NCBI RefSeq assembly: GCF_009765215.1
Contig: NZ_VLNV01000001.1
Span: 1,054,001-1,118,000 of the forward strand
Length of the DNA stretch: 64,000 nucleotides
Source of the DNA: Lysobacter prati
Lineage (GTDB): Bacteria; Pseudomonadota; Gammaproteobacteria; Xanthomonadales; Xanthomonadaceae
Direction of reading: 5' to 3'
In this document: positions 46,279-55,770 of the stretch, piece by piece
Layout: each line of letters begins with the position of its first letter
Numbering within the stretch: the first letter of the stretch is position 1
Position numbers and translations under genes: made by a program
The notes under the pieces: generated by a model
Database searches by the model: none
Seen by the model: only the letters and a program-made list of their open reading frames with translations
Told to the model about the DNA's origin: nothing

Positions 46279-47706
46279 ATGTTCGGACAACTCTGGGCCA
46301 CCAAACACCCTCATGCCAGCCATGCCGACGCGCAGGGCCTGGAACTGCACCGCACCCTCGGTCCGTGGGGCCTGACTGCCCTGGGCATCGGCGCGGTCAT
46401 CGGCGGCGGCATCTTCGTCATCACCGGCCAGGCTGCGGCCAACCATGCCGGCCCTGCCATCATGCTGTCGTTCGTGCTGGCGGCGATCTGCTGCACCTTC
46501 TGCGCACTGGCCTACGCCGAATTCGCGGCGATGGTGCCGGTCTCCGGCAGCGCCTACACCTACACCTACGCGACGCTGGGCGAACTGGCGGCGTGGTTCA
46601 TCGGCTGGATGCTGGTGCTCGAATATGGCGTGTCAGCCTCGGCGGTGGCGGTCAGCTGGACCGGCTACTTCCTGAGCCTGCTCGACCATTTCGGCATACA
46701 CCTGCCACAGGCACTGGTCAGTGCGCCGCTGGACGCGCAGCTCAGGCCGACCGGCGCGATCGCCAACCTGCCCGCGGCGGCCATCGTGCTGCTGCTGACC
46801 TGGCTGTGCTACGTCGGCATCCGCAAGTCGTCGGCGATGAACATGGCGATGGTCGTGCTCAAGACGGGACTGATCCTGCTGGTGATCTTCGCCGGCTGGA
46901 AGTACATCGACCCTGCCAACTGGCATCCCTTCATCCCGCCCAACGAAGGCCCGGGCAAGTTCGGCTTCGAGGGCGTGCTGCGCGGTGCCGCGCTGGTGTT
47001 CTTCGCCTACATCGGCTTCGAGGCGGTGTCGGTGGCGGCGCAGGAGTCGCACAAGCCGCAGCGGGATCTGCCGATCGGCATGCTGCTGTCGCTGGCGATC
47101 TGCACGGTGCTCTACATCGCCATGGCCGCGGTCATGACCGGTCTGGTGCCCTTTTACCAGCTCGGCACCGACGAGCCGGTGGTGACCGCGGTTGCGGCGC
47201 ATCCGGAACTGGGCTGGCTGCGCGTCGTGGTCGAGATTGGCGCGCTGATCGGTCTGTCGTCGGTGGTGCTGGTGATGATCATCGGCCAGCCGCGCATCTT
47301 CATGATCATGGCCCGCGACGGTCTGTTGCCGCCGCTGTTCACCAAGATCCATCCCGAGTACCGCACGCCGCACATCAATACCGTGATCACGGGCATTGGC
47401 ATTGCGATCCTCGCGGCGCTGTTCCCGCTCGATGTCCTCGGCGAGTTGACGTCGATGGGCACGCTGATCGCGTTCGCTGCGGTCTGCGCCGGTGTGCTGA
47501 TCCTGCGCCGCACCCAGCCCGACCTGCCGCGTCCGTTCCGCATTCCGTTCGCGTGGGGCGTGTGCATCGCCGGCATCCTCAGCTGCCTGGCGTTGCTGTC
47601 GACGATGACCGCGCACAACTGGTTCCTGATGGTGGTGTGGACGGCGGTCGGGTTCCTGATCTACTTCCTGTATGGCTACAGGCACAGCAAGCTCAAGAAG
47701 GGCTGA
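46279..47706 (+). CDS. APC-superfamily amino acid permease (second of tandem pair)
   Basis: This 475-residue protein is homologous to the previous one along its full length, for example GIGAVIGGGIFVITGQAA, PVSGSAYTYTYATLGEL and FFAYIGFEAVSVAAQESHKPQ. The N-terminus is shorter. Differences in helix 3 and the loop after helix 5 suggest a changed substrate. A strong terminator ends the unit at 47730, so the two permeases may form one transcript. No regulatory gene is adjacent. Confidence 0.9.
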   Translation: MFGQLWATKHPHASHADAQGLELHRTLGPWGLTALGIGAVIGGGIFVITGQAAANHAGPAIMLSFVLAAICCTFCALAYAEFAAMVPVSGSAYTYTYATLGELAAWFIGWMLVLEYGVSASAVAVSWTGYFLSLLDHFGIHLPQALVSAPLDAQLRPTGAIANLPAAAIVLLLTWLCYVGIRKSSAMNMAMVVLKTGLILLVIFAGWKYIDPANWHPFIPPNEGPGKFGFEGVLRGAALVFFAYIGFEAVSVAAQESHKPQRDLPIGMLLSLAICTVLYIAMAAVMTGLVPFYQLGTDEPVVTAVAAHPELGWLRVVVEIGALIGLSSVVLVMIIGQPRIFMIMARDGLLPPLFTKIHPEYRTPHINTVITGIGIAILAALFPLDVLGELTSMGTLIAFAAVCAGVLILRRTQPDLPRPFRIPFAWGVCIAGILSCLALLSTMTAHNWFLMVVWTAVGFLIYFLYGYRHSKLKKG

Positions 47707-47729
47707 CAAGCCCCGGGCTGAAAGGAAAA

Positions 47730-47755
47730 GGGCGCCGATGGGCGCCCTTTTTTTT
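47730..47755 (+). terminator. Intrinsic terminator after the permease pair
   Basis: Stem GGGCGCC (47730-47736) pairs with 47741-47747 around loop GATG, followed by eight T. This is a strong rho-independent form. Confidence 0.93.
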
Positions 47756-47762
47756 GGGGCTT

Positions 47763-47787
47763 GCTTGGACTTGAGCTTGGACTTGAG
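47763..47787. repeat. Short direct repeat before the cloverleaf element
   Basis: The unit GCTTGGACTTGA occurs twice in tandem at 47763-47786, and a third partial GCTTGG follows. It lies between the permease terminator and the large inverted repeat. No function is seen. Confidence 0.6.
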
Positions 47788-47804
47788 CTTGGGCCTGTGG
47801 AACG

Positions 47805-47920
47805 GCGTCGTCCGCCGGCTTGGGGATTGCTCCGCCCCTTCGTCGGACATCCTGTCCGAAGGCGGGGCGTGGGCCATCCATGGCCCACTGCTGCGCAATC
47901 CCCAAGCCGCCGGACGACGC
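47805..47920. repeat. 116-base cloverleaf-like inverted repeat
   Basis: The outer arms 47805-47830 and 47895-47920 are reverse complements over 26 bases with one mismatch (they begin GCGTCGTCCG). Inside are two further hairpins: TCGGACA/TGTCCGA at 47843-47859, within a partly paired GCCCC/GGGGC stem, and a perfect 9-bp GTGGGCCAT/ATGGCCCAC at 47869-47888. The whole forms a three-way junction. It fills a spacer of 310 bases that contains no credible gene. It may be a palindromic mobile or dispersed element, or a structured RNA. No Pfam-like coding signal is seen on either strand. Confidence 0.8.
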
Positions 47921-47955
47921 TTCGGCTGTTCATTGCTCGGTCTTCGTCGATAAGC

Positions 47956-47984
47956 CGTCATCCCCGCGAAGGCGGGGACCCAGC
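47956..47984. repeat. REP-like palindrome
   Basis: GCCGTCATCCCCGCGAAGGC and the following GGGGACCCAG match the family seen at 24079, 26973 and 37502. It lies just downstream of the hslR stop codon. Confidence 0.8.
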
Positions 47985-48016
47985 GACTTCCGCTTGATCG
48001 GTTAGCCGTCCGCCAG

Positions 48017-48472
48017 CTACAGCGCGTCGATATCGCCCAGGGCGCGGATCAATCGACGCGCACGTTTGTCCGGCTTGCTTTCCGGGGCCCGGTAGCCGTT
48101 GCGTTCGGCGATGCGCTGGGCGCGCAGCTGCTCGCGCGCGATCCGCGAGGCTTCGCTCTCTGCGTACAGGGTCTGTGCGGCGCTGGCTGGCCCGCGCGTG
48201 TCGCTGAGCGCGAGCACGGCGATCTCGAAGATTTCCTCACCGCGCGCCACGCGCAACGCGTCGCCCATGCGAACCACCCGCGAGGCTTTCGCGCACTGGC
48301 CGCCGACATCGACTTTGCCGGTCTCCACCGCCTGTTTGGCCAGGCTGCGGGTCTTGTAGAAGCGTGCGGCCCACAGCCACACGTCCAGTCGCACTGCCTG
48401 CATCGGATCGGGTTGTTGTGTCACTGCCTCTTCCAGCGTGGCTGACCACTGCACCGGCATTGGAATTATCAC
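48017..48472 (-). CDS. hslR: Heat-shock protein 15 (S4-domain RNA-binding protein)
   Basis: This protein of up to 151 residues has an S4 RNA-binding domain (VRLDVWLWAARFYKTRSLAKQAVE...GGQCAKASRVVRMGD). A basic, Arg-rich C-terminal helix ends in KPDKRARRLIRALGD. E. coli Hsp15 (133 residues) binds free 50S subunits still carrying nascent chains. The GTG at 48472 follows AGGGGC at the right distance and is used here. The ATG at 48460, or the ATG at 48403 (MQAVRLD), would give a start closer to the family's usual length. It is divergent from the MATE gene. Confidence 0.88.
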   Translation of the reverse strand: MIIPMPVQWSATLEEAVTQQPDPMQAVRLDVWLWAARFYKTRSLAKQAVETGKVDVGGQCAKASRVVRMGDALRVARGEEIFEIAVLALSDTRGPASAAQTLYAESEASRIAREQLRAQRIAERNGYRAPESKPDKRARRLIRALGDIDAL

Positions 48473-48561
48473 CCAATCGCCCCTGAAACGCGCCTGTACA
48501 AAGGCATACAGCCACTTCGCGCCGCGAGTGCTACCTTGCCGCCCTTCCCTTCGCAGGTGCC

Positions 48562-50073
48562 GTGATGCCGCCCAGACAGCACAACCTCACCGAGGGCCCG
48601 ATCGGCCGCAATCTGCTGGCGTTCGCGCTGCCGATCCTCGCCGGCAACGTCGCGCAGTCCCTCAACGGCTCGGTGAATGCGGTCTGGGTCGGACGCTTCC
48701 TCGGCGAAGAGGCGCTGACGGCGACGGCCAATGCCAACAACATCATGTTCTTCCTGCTCGGGTCGGTGTTCGGCTTCGGCATGGCCGCGACCATCCTGAT
48801 CGCGCAGGCGATCGGGTCGCGCGACATCATCCAGGCACGGCGCGTGATGGGCACCAGCGCGACGTTCTTCGTCGGCCTGTCGGTCGTGATCGCGGCACTG
48901 GGCTGGTGGCTGTCGCGGTACCTGCTTGCGGCGATGGACACGCCACCGACGTCGCTGCAGCTTGCCGAGGATTACCTGCAGGTGATCTTCCTGGCGATGC
49001 CGATCCTGTACACGTTCGCCTTCATCTCCGCGGCACTGCGCGGTGCCGGCGACTCGCGCACGCCGTTCCGCTTCCTGCTGGTGTCGGTGCTGCTCGACAT
49101 CGCCTTCAACCCGCTGCTGATCTTCGGCTTGGGCCCGTTTCCGAAGCTCGGTATCGCCGGTTCGGCATGGTCGACGCTGTTGGCGCAAGGACTGACGCTG
49201 GCCGCGTTGCTGCTGTACCTGCGTCACCGCAAGCACCCGCTGTGGCTGGGCCGGCGCGACGCGCACATGTTCCGGATCGACCTGACGATCCTGCGCGCGC
49301 TCGTGGTCAAGGGCGTGCCGATGGGCCTGCAGATGGTGCTGATCTCGCTGGCGATGATCGCGATGATGTCGATGGTCAACCACTACGGCACCGACACCAC
49401 GGCCGCCTACGGCGCCGCGCTGCAGTTGTGGACCTACGTGCAGATGCCGGCGATGGCGATCGGCGCGGCATGCTCGTCGATGGCCGCGCAGAACGTCGGC
49501 GCCAACCGATGGGACCGCGTGTCGGCCACCGCCAAGGCAGGCGTGCTGTTCAACTTCCTGCTTACCGGCGCGATCATCATTCCGCTGATCCTGCTCGACC
49601 GCTGGACGCTCGCGCTGTTCCTGCCCGAAGGCAGCAGTGCGCTCGAGGTCGCGCGCCATCTCAACCACATCTCGGTGTGGTCGTTCCTGTTCTTCGGCGT
49701 GACCTTCGTCGTCTCCGGCGTGGTCCGCTCGACTGGCGCGGTGATTCCGCCGCTGCTGATCCTGGCGCTGGCGTTGTGGGGCATCCGCGTGCCGTTCGCC
49801 ACCCTGCTGCAGCCGACGTTCGGGCCGGATGCGATCTGGTGGAGCTTCCCGGTCAGCGCGCTGTGCTCGATGCTGATGGCGTTGGCGTACTACCGCTGGG
49901 GCAACTGGCGCCGGGCGCGGATGCTGCCGCCGGATCCGCACGAGGTTGCGGTGCCGGCCGAAGTGCCGGCCACGCCGCCGTCGCCGGTGGCGGACCCGAG
50001 TGCGGAAACGGACGAGGACGTTGCCAGCGGTCTGGCGCTGTCGGCCGCCAGCGCCGCCGACACGAAGCGGTAG
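48562..50073 (+). CDS. MATE-family multidrug efflux transporter
   Basis: This 503-residue, 12-helix inner-membrane protein starts with a GTG at 48562 or the adjacent ATG at 48565. MATE features include GPIGRNLLAFALPILAGNVAQSL at the start and SAALRGAGDSRTPF in the fourth segment. QNVGANRWDRV and SGVVRSTGAVIPP are present in the second half. It would export cationic compounds with Na+ or H+. The C-terminal 45 residues are Pro/Ala/acidic and probably cytosolic. No regulator is adjacent. Confidence 0.9.
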   Translation: MMPPRQHNLTEGPIGRNLLAFALPILAGNVAQSLNGSVNAVWVGRFLGEEALTATANANNIMFFLLGSVFGFGMAATILIAQAIGSRDIIQARRVMGTSATFFVGLSVVIAALGWWLSRYLLAAMDTPPTSLQLAEDYLQVIFLAMPILYTFAFISAALRGAGDSRTPFRFLLVSVLLDIAFNPLLIFGLGPFPKLGIAGSAWSTLLAQGLTLAALLLYLRHRKHPLWLGRRDAHMFRIDLTILRALVVKGVPMGLQMVLISLAMIAMMSMVNHYGTDTTAAYGAALQLWTYVQMPAMAIGAACSSMAAQNVGANRWDRVSATAKAGVLFNFLLTGAIIIPLILLDRWTLALFLPEGSSALEVARHLNHISVWSFLFFGVTFVVSGVVRSTGAVIPPLLILALALWGIRVPFATLLQPTFGPDAIWWSFPVSALCSMLMALAYYRWGNWRRARMLPPDPHEVAVPAEVPATPPSPVADPSAETDEDVASGLALSAASAADTKR

Positions 50074-50080
50074 GGTTGCC

Positions 50081-50854
50081 CTAAACCGCCACGCCGACTT
50101 CGGCCAGTCGCTGCCTGAGCCGCTGCAGGTGGCTGCCAGGCCAGTACACCTGATGGCACTGCGTGCACTGGCTCATCGAGTCGTGCCGGCACGCCATCTG
50201 CGCGTGTAGCCGTTCCGCGGCGTCACTGTCGAGCAACTCCACCGGTCCGTTGCAGCGCGCGCAACGCGTGAACGGTGCGATGCGCGCGTCGAGCTGGAAG
50301 CGGTCGCAGACCTCGCGCAGTTGCCGGCGCGGGTCGGTCGCATGCAGGAAGGCGCCGTGCGTCAGCGCCGAACGCTTGAGCAGTCCCTTGTCGCGGCTGA
50401 GCAACGTGCGCCGCTGTGCGCGCGAGATCGCCAGCAACTCGTCGTCGTCGTAGTCGTTGCGGTAAAGCGTGTCGAAGCCCAGCAGTCGCAGGTAGGCGGC
50501 GAGGCGCCCCAGGTGCACGTCGAGGACGAAGCGTGGATCGCGCAATGGCGTGGGACGCAGCCGACAGGCATCGCCGAGCTCGAAGCGTTCGAACATCGGA
50601 TACACCGCGACGCGTTCGCCACCGTGCAGGCGATGAGCGAAGTCCACCGGCGCACCATCGACCAGGATCAGGTCGACCTCGGTGTGCGGCACTCCCAACG
50701 ATTCGATGCGGTCCTTGACGGTCGGCGTGCCGTCGAAGGCATGCACGAAGCTGCGCTTCCTTCGCTCGGGCGCGAGGAAGTCGCACAGCTCCTCGTAGAA
50801 GCGGAATTCGCATTGGCGAAGCAGGCTCGCCAAGTCTCGGCTCCGTCGCTGCAT
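50081..50854 (-). CDS. Mut7-C RNase-like protein with ubiquitin-like N-terminus
   Basis: This 257-residue protein is counted from ATG 50854 (MQRRSRDLAS). The first 80 residues resemble the Mut7-C-associated ubiquitin-like fold (RFYEELCDFLAPE...EVDLILVDGAPVDF). Then comes the Mut7-C domain, a PIN-related nuclease fold, with RFVLDVHLGRLAAYLRLLGFDT and LLSRDKGLL. A C-terminal four-Cys zinc ribbon (CARCNG and CTQCHQVYWPGSH) completes it. It probably cleaves RNA; the target is unknown. It is convergent with the MATE gene and lies downstream of rplS on the same strand, separated by a terminator. Confidence 0.85.
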   Translation of the reverse strand: MQRRSRDLASLLRQCEFRFYEELCDFLAPERRKRSFVHAFDGTPTVKDRIESLGVPHTEVDLILVDGAPVDFAHRLHGGERVAVYPMFERFELGDACRLRPTPLRDPRFVLDVHLGRLAAYLRLLGFDTLYRNDYDDDELLAISRAQRRTLLSRDKGLLKRSALTHGAFLHATDPRRQLREVCDRFQLDARIAPFTRCARCNGPVELLDSDAAERLHAQMACRHDSMSQCTQCHQVYWPGSHLQRLRQRLAEVGVAV

Positions 50855-50919
50855 CGGAACGACTGCAACTGCGAGGTTACGCGCATGTGCGATGCACAAA
50901 TGCAGGACACCCAAATGCA

Positions 50920-50943
50920 AACGGCCGCCCTGGGGCGGCCGTT
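50920..50943 (-). terminator. Terminator of the rpsP-rimM-trmD-rplS operon
   Basis: A 10-bp perfect stem (AACGGCCGCC, 50920-50929, complement 50934-50943) with a 4-base loop lies about 50 bases after the rplS stop. On the minus strand it is followed by TGCATTTGGGT, a modest T-run. Confidence 0.7.
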
Positions 50944-50991
50944 GCAGTTCGCAGCGGGCTGAAGGCCTGCGCGGGATTCACTCGAACATGA

Positions 50992-51372
50992 TTACTCGGA
51001 CTTCGAGTAAGCCGCGAGATCTTCCTTGATGCGCGCCTTCTTGCCCTTCAGGCCACGCAGGTAGTACAGCTTGCCGGCGCGGACCTTGCCGCGGCGCTTC
51101 ACGTCGACCGAAGCGATCGTGGCGCTATGGGTCTGGAAGACGCGCTCGACGCCGAAGCCGTGCGAGATCTTGCGCACGGTGAACGACGAGTTCAGGCCGG
51201 CATTCTTGATCGCGATGACCACGCCTTCGTAGGCCTGGACGCGCTCACGCGTGCCTTCCTTGACGTTGACGTTGACGACGATGGTGTCGCCCTGGCTGAA
51301 GTCGGGCAGCTGACGCTTGATCTGCTCGGCTTCGAAATTCTGGAGAAGCGTGTGGATCGACGGATTGTTCAT
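50992..51372 (-). CDS. rplS: 50S ribosomal protein L19
   Basis: This 126-residue protein has the typical [22 protein letters not shown] and [21 protein letters not shown]-type segments (here [22 protein letters not shown]). It binds at the 30S-50S interface. It is the last gene of the rpsP-rimM-trmD-rplS operon on the minus strand. A 122-base spacer from trmD holds no other gene and may contain the leader that lets rplS be expressed more than trmD. Confidence 0.97.
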   Translation of the reverse strand: MNNPSIHTLLQNFEAEQIKRQLPDFSQGDTIVVNVNVKEGTRERVQAYEGVVIAIKNAGLNSSFTVRKISHGFGVERVFQTHSATIASVDVKRRGKVRAGKLYYLRGLKGKKARIKEDLAAYSKSE

Positions 51373-51494
51373 GGCTTTGGCCTGTTGGAGTCGTTTTAGC
51401 GCGAGTGCACGTGGACCCGCGTCTGGCAGGGGCTGAAACTAAAGGGTGGAACTAATGGAAGCCGCGAATTATAACGGCTTTTTTCCTTGTGTGG

Positions 51495-52307
51495 CTAGGA
51501 CTTGGCCGGCGCCGGGTCAGGCTCGGAAGCGGTCACGGCAGGCGCGTTGTCCGCTTTGCCCCCGTCTCCTGCCGCCAGTTCGGCCCGGTAGGCAGCCAGC
51601 AGCTTGCGGTCGGCCTTGGACAGGCTGGCCTCGTCGAGCAGGTCGGGGCGCCGTTGCCAGGTCCTTCCCAGCGCCTGCATCCGCCGCCAGGCAGCGATAT
51701 GGGCGTGGTTACCCGACAGCAGCACTTCCGGGACCGAGCCCAGCTCGTGCTCGATCGGACGGCTGTAGTGTGGGCAGTCCAGCAGGCCGTCCTCGAAGCT
51801 GTCCTGGACCGCCGACTCGGCATCGCCCAGCACGCCCTCGCGCAGCCGCGCGACCGCATCGACGACCACCGCCGCGGCCAGCTCGCCGCCGGACAGGACG
51901 TAGTCGCCGATCGAAATCTCCTCGTCGACTTCGGCCTGGATCAGGCGCTCGTCGATGCCCTCGTAGCGCCCGCAAAGCAGGATGAGACGTTCACGGCTGG
52001 CCAGCTCGCGGACCTTGGCCTGGGTCAGGGGAACGCCCTGCGGGCTCAGGTAAACGACCCTGGCGGGCGCAGGATGGGCTGCGCGCGCGGCCTGCAGGCT
52101 TGCCCGCAGCGGGTCGATCAGCATGACCATGCCGGGGCCGCCACCACAGGGACGGTCGTCTACCCGGCGGTAGTTGCCTTCGGCGTAGTCGCGCGGATTC
52201 CAGCCATGCAGCGACAGCAGGCCACGCTCGCCCGCACGCCCGACCACGCCAAACGCGGCGCACTGGGCGACGAACTCGGGGAACAGGCTGATGACGTCGA
52301 TGCGCAT
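51495..52307 (-). CDS. trmD: tRNA (guanine37-N1)-methyltransferase
   Basis: This 270-residue SPOUT-class enzyme begins [12 protein letters not shown]. The SAM-binding trefoil knot is marked by [28 protein letters not shown] and [16 protein letters not shown]. The last 30 residues are a low-complexity, charged tail absent in most homologues. It methylates G37 of tRNAs reading CNN codons and prevents frameshifting. It is in the operon between rimM and rplS, 11 bases after rimM. Confidence 0.97.
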   Translation of the reverse strand: MRIDVISLFPEFVAQCAAFGVVGRAGERGLLSLHGWNPRDYAEGNYRRVDDRPCGGGPGMVMLIDPLRASLQAARAAHPAPARVVYLSPQGVPLTQAKVRELASRERLILLCGRYEGIDERLIQAEVDEEISIGDYVLSGGELAAAVVVDAVARLREGVLGDAESAVQDSFEDGLLDCPHYSRPIEHELGSVPEVLLSGNHAHIAAWRRMQALGRTWQRRPDLLDEASLSKADRKLLAAYRAELAAGDGGKADNAPAVTASEPDPAPAKS

Positions 52308-52318
52308 GGCAGGTGGAA

Positions 52319-52849
52319 CTAGAACTCGGGGTCCCAGTCGACGGTGACCACGTCGTTGTCGAAATCCACCGACGTCACGTACTGCGGAACCACGAACGGG
52401 ATCATCCGCTCGCGCTCGTCGTCGCGCGCGACCAGGACGTCGTTGGCGCCGGTGGCAAAGATGTGCGAGACCACGCCCAGCGATACGCCGTCGACGGTAA
52501 CCACGCGCAGGCCTTCCAGGTCGACCCAGTAATACTCGCCCTCGCTCGGCGGCGGCAGCGCCGAGCGCGGAACGTAGATCTCGGTGCCGCGCATCGCCTC
52601 GATGGCGTCGCGGTCGGTGACGTCGGGGAAATGGGCAACGGTGTACTTGCCCTGTTGCTTCCCGCGCACGCCCCGCAGCTCGCGCTCGTTACCCTGCGGG
52701 TCGCGCAGGATCCACGGCTGGTAGTTGAAGATCGCGGCGCGCGGCTCGGTCCAGGACTCGAGCTTTGCTTCGCCACGAATGCCAAAGGCGCCGGACACCC
52801 TGCCTAGCAGGATGCGGCGCCCTGGGCGCTCCTCGGAGGAGCCAGTCAT
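52319..52849 (-). CDS. rimM: Ribosome maturation factor RimM
   Basis: This 176-residue protein begins [22 protein letters not shown], the usual RimM start. The PRC-barrel domain contains [21 protein letters not shown] and [27 protein letters not shown] at the C-terminus. It assists 30S head assembly by binding S19. It is the second gene of the operon. The N-terminal eight residues are variable; an alternative start is not obvious. Confidence 0.96.
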   Translation of the reverse strand: MTGSSEERPGRRILLGRVSGAFGIRGEAKLESWTEPRAAIFNYQPWILRDPQGNERELRGVRGKQQGKYTVAHFPDVTDRDAIEAMRGTEIYVPRSALPPPSEGEYYWVDLEGLRVVTVDGVSLGVVSHIFATGANDVLVARDDERERMIPFVVPQYVTSVDFDNDVVTVDWDPEF

Positions 52850-52895
52850 GCGGTGCAGTAAGCAGCTGGCCGCGCGGTCAGGCGCGGCCGGCAGA

Positions 52896-53153
52896 TCAGG
52901 CTGCGGTCGCGGCCTTGGCCGCTTCCTTGTACAGCACGGCGACCTTGTCGGTCAGCTGCGCGCCGTTGCCAACCCAGTGAGCGATGCGCTCGACGTTGAG
53001 CTCGACGCGCTTCTCGGCGCCCTGGGCGACCGGGTTGTAGAAGCCGACGCGCTCGATGTTGCGGCCGTCACGGGCGTTGCGGCTGTCGGTGACGATGACG
53101 TGGTAGAACGGACGCTTCTTGGCGCCGCCGCGTGCGAGACGAATCTTGACCAT
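52896..53153 (-). CDS. rpsP: 30S ribosomal protein S16
   Basis: This 85-residue protein has the [21 protein letters not shown] start and [15 protein letters not shown]. The start is the ATG at 53153; the longer frame to 53339 is non-coding and covers repeats. It is the first gene of the operon. The C-terminal [10 protein letters not shown] is a usual Ala-rich tail. An upstream spacer holds the promoter and a repeat region shared in type with 60608. Confidence 0.97.
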   Translation of the reverse strand: MVKIRLARGGAKKRPFYHVIVTDSRNARDGRNIERVGFYNPVAQGAEKRVELNVERIAHWVGNGAQLTDKVAVLYKEAAKAATAA

Positions 53154-53280
53154 GGTTCGGTAGTTCCTGTGTTGCCCAGTCGCCGGAATGGCGAGGTAAG
53201 CCAAAAAGTATAAGCCATTGATCCGGGTCAGGAAAGCCCCGGGAAGTGGGTGTGGGAGGGTGTTCAGGAGCTGGCGCGCT

Positions 53281-53419
53281 TCGCGCGGCCCCTCTCCCGC
53301 CCCTTCGGGGCACCCTCTCCCACAAGGAGAGAGGGGCAAACGCCCTCGGCCGCCGTTTTGGCGAGCACCCTCTCCCCTTGCGGGGGAGGGACAGGCCGCG
53401 AACGCGGCCAGGGAGAGGG
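53281..53419. repeat. CCCTCTCCC-type dispersed repeats between rpsP and ffh
   Basis: Two palindromic units are seen. One pairs CCCTCTCCC at 53290 with GGAGAGAGGGG at 53325; the other pairs CACCCTCTCCCC at 53368 with GGGAGAGGGT at 53409. The last unit runs up to the ffh stop codon. Closely similar units occur at 60608-60800. Confidence 0.75.
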
Positions 53420-54787
53420 TCAGCGGAACGGCATCCCGCCGCGCGCGCCCATCATCCCCTTCATGCCCCGCATCAGGCCCTTCATACCGCCGCCGGACAG
53501 CTTGCTCATCATCTTTTCCATCTGCTGGTACTGCTTCATCAGCTTGTTGACGTCGGCCGGGGTCAGGCCGGCACCCTTGGCGATGCGGGCGCGGCGCGAG
53601 CCGTTCAGCAGCGCCGGGTTACGGCGCTCCTTCCGGGTCATTGAATTGATGATGGCCACCATCCGCGGAACTTCCTTGCCGGTGACCTGGCTCTTCACCG
53701 AATCCGGGATCTGGCCCATGCCCGGCAGCTTGTCCATGAGGCCGTGCAGGCCGCCCATGTTCTGCATCTGCTCGAGCTGGTCCTTCATGTCGTTGAGGTC
53801 GAACTTCTTGCCCTTGGCGACCTTCTCGGCGAGCTTCTGCGCCTTGTCCTTGTCGACCTGCTGCTCGACCTGCTCGACCAGCGACAGCACGTCGCCCATG
53901 TCGAGGATGCGGCTGGCGATGCGGTCCGGATGGAACACGTCGAGGCCGTCGGGCTTCTCGCCGGTGCCGATGAACTTGATCGGGCGCTGGGTGATGTAGC
54001 GCACCGACAGCGCGGCGCCGCCACGGGCGTCACCGTCGGTCTTGGTCAGCACCACGCCGGTCAGCGGCAGCGCTTCACCGAAATGCTTGGCGGTGACCGC
54101 GGCGTCCTGGCCGGTCATCGAGTCGACCACGAACAGTGTTTCGACCGGCTTGACCGCGGCATGCAGCGCCTTGATCTCGGCCATCATCGCTTCGTCGATG
54201 CTGGTGCGGCCGGCGGTGTCGACCAGCAGCACGTCGACGTAGGACTTGCGCGCATCGTCGATGGCGGCTTTGACGATGTCCTCGGGCTTCTGGTCGGCGC
54301 TGGACGGGAAGAACAGCACGTCGACCTGCTGCGCCAGCGTCTTGAGCTGCTCGATCGCGGCCGGTCGGTAGACGTCGGCCGACACCACCATCACCTTCTT
54401 CTTGCGCTTTTCCTTCAGGTGCTTGGCGAGCTTGGCTACCGTGGTGGTCTTGCCCGCGCCCTGCAGGCCGGCCATCAGGATCACGGCCGGCGCCGGCACG
54501 TTGAGGTTGAGGTCGGTCGCGGCCGAACCCATCACCGCCGACATTTCGTCGCGGACGATCTTGATCAGCGCCTGGCCGGGGGTCAGCGACTTGAGCACTT
54601 CCTGGCCGACCGCGCGCACCTTGATGCGCTCGATCAGGGCCTGCACGACCGGCAGGGCAACGTCGGCCTCGAGCAGGGCGATACGGACTTCGCGCAGCGA
54701 CTCGCGGATGTTCTCCTCGGTCAGCCGGCCACGGCCGCGAAGGCGCTCGATGGTGCCGGAGAGACGTTGGGTCAGGGATTCGAACAT
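53420..54787 (-). CDS. ffh: Signal recognition particle protein Ffh
   Basis: This 455-residue protein has an N domain, then a GTPase domain with P-loop [15 protein letters not shown] near residue 107. DTAGRTSID and [10 protein letters not shown] follow, then a Met-rich M domain ([21 protein letters not shown]) and [10 protein letters not shown] for RNA and signal-sequence binding. The C-terminus is Gly/Met-rich. The start is ATG 54787 (MFESLTQRL); the frame upstream is spurious. It targets membrane proteins with 4.5S RNA. It is divergent from the YpjD gene, and the rpsP operon follows it, in a common proteobacterial layout. Confidence 0.97.
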   Translation of the reverse strand: MFESLTQRLSGTIERLRGRGRLTEENIRESLREVRIALLEADVALPVVQALIERIKVRAVGQEVLKSLTPGQALIKIVRDEMSAVMGSAATDLNLNVPAPAVILMAGLQGAGKTTTVAKLAKHLKEKRKKKVMVVSADVYRPAAIEQLKTLAQQVDVLFFPSSADQKPEDIVKAAIDDARKSYVDVLLVDTAGRTSIDEAMMAEIKALHAAVKPVETLFVVDSMTGQDAAVTAKHFGEALPLTGVVLTKTDGDARGGAALSVRYITQRPIKFIGTGEKPDGLDVFHPDRIASRILDMGDVLSLVEQVEQQVDKDKAQKLAEKVAKGKKFDLNDMKDQLEQMQNMGGLHGLMDKLPGMGQIPDSVKSQVTGKEVPRMVAIINSMTRKERRNPALLNGSRRARIAKGAGLTPADVNKLMKQYQQMEKMMSKLSGGGMKGLMRGMKGMMGARGGMPFR

Positions 54788-54946
54788 GCGGGGGATACCT
54801 GCGGGTCGCGCGAACGCGGAATGGATCAAAGCGGGGCGCGAAGTATAGCTCTGCATCCCGGCAGCAGCAGATCCCTCGCTGCGCCCGGGATGGGAGAAGG
54901 TCGCCGGCCACTGCGGTTCGTCTCGCGGCTATGCGACACTGCGGCG

Positions 54947-55738
54947 ATGACAATCGTTCTCATCGCCATTGCACTGTACCTGCTGGCCGCGGTCATGCTC
55001 GTCACCGGGGTGCGCCAGCAACCGCCGCGGAAGTCGCGGGTGTGGCTGCTGCCGGCCGTGGCGGGCGTGTTGCTGCATGCCCTCGCCCACGTGATCGCCT
55101 GGCACCAGGCCGGTGGCGCCGACCTGCATTTCTATGCGGCGTTGTCGCTGGTCGGGTTGGGCATGGCCGCGCTGACCGCACTGGTCGGGGCTGGCGGGCG
55201 CATGGCGGCGCTGGGCGTGATCGTGTTTCCGCTGGCCGCACTGACCCTGTTCGGCTACCACCACCACGGCCACATCATCGCCGAGCGCCTGGACTGGCGC
55301 CTGCAACTGCACGCCTGGTTCGCCCTGCTCGCCTACGCGACGCTGGCGATCGCCGCACTGCTGGCGGTGATGCTGTGGCTGCAGGAACGCGCGCTGCGCC
55401 GGCGCGAATTCCACCAATGGCTGCGCGCCCTGCCGCCGCTGGTGGAACTGGAGACCCTGTTGTTCCGCACGATCGCGGTCGGCTTCGTCCTGCTCACGGC
55501 GACCCTGCTGACCGGGGTGCTGTTCGTCGAGAGCCTGTTTGCCCAGCACCTGGTCCACAAGACGGTGCTGAGCGTGCTGTCCTGGCTCGCCTTCGGCGGC
55601 CTGCTGCTGGGTCGCTGGCGCTATGGCTGGCGCGGCGGCACCGCCGTGCGCTGGACCCTGGCGGCCATGGGGCTGCTGGTCCTGGCCTTCTTCGGCAGCA
55701 AGTTCGTCCTCGAACTGGTCCTCGGCCGCCCTGCCTGA
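54947..55738 (+). CDS. YpjD/CcsA-like inner membrane cytochrome c assembly family protein
   Basis: This 263-residue protein has eight hydrophobic segments and starts with ATG 54947. His residues lie in HALAHVIAWH, LQLHAWFALLAYATLA and HLVHKTVLSVLSWLAFG. These match the heme-handling His of the CcsA/CcmC-like family, but the WWD-type tryptophan motif is not obvious. In many gammaproteobacteria a YpjD gene is divergent from ffh, exactly as here. The role is uncertain; it is not part of a ccm operon in this window. Confidence 0.88.
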   Translation: MTIVLIAIALYLLAAVMLVTGVRQQPPRKSRVWLLPAVAGVLLHALAHVIAWHQAGGADLHFYAALSLVGLGMAALTALVGAGGRMAALGVIVFPLAALTLFGYHHHGHIIAERLDWRLQLHAWFALLAYATLAIAALLAVMLWLQERALRRREFHQWLRALPPLVELETLLFRTIAVGFVLLTATLLTGVLFVESLFAQHLVHKTVLSVLSWLAFGGLLLGRWRYGWRGGTAVRWTLAAMGLLVLAFFGSKFVLELVLGRPA

Positions 55739-55770
55739 ACCCTGTTCAGCTTCTGAAACCCGGCGTTCCA

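Noticed and set aside
48438-50084. Second frame overlapping the MATE transporter
   Set aside because: Arg/Ala-rich shadow; the MATE frame has clear family motifs.
53744-55738. 664-codon plus-strand frame covering ffh and the YpjD gene
   Set aside because: Only the part from 54947 has membrane-protein features; the rest is antisense of ffh.
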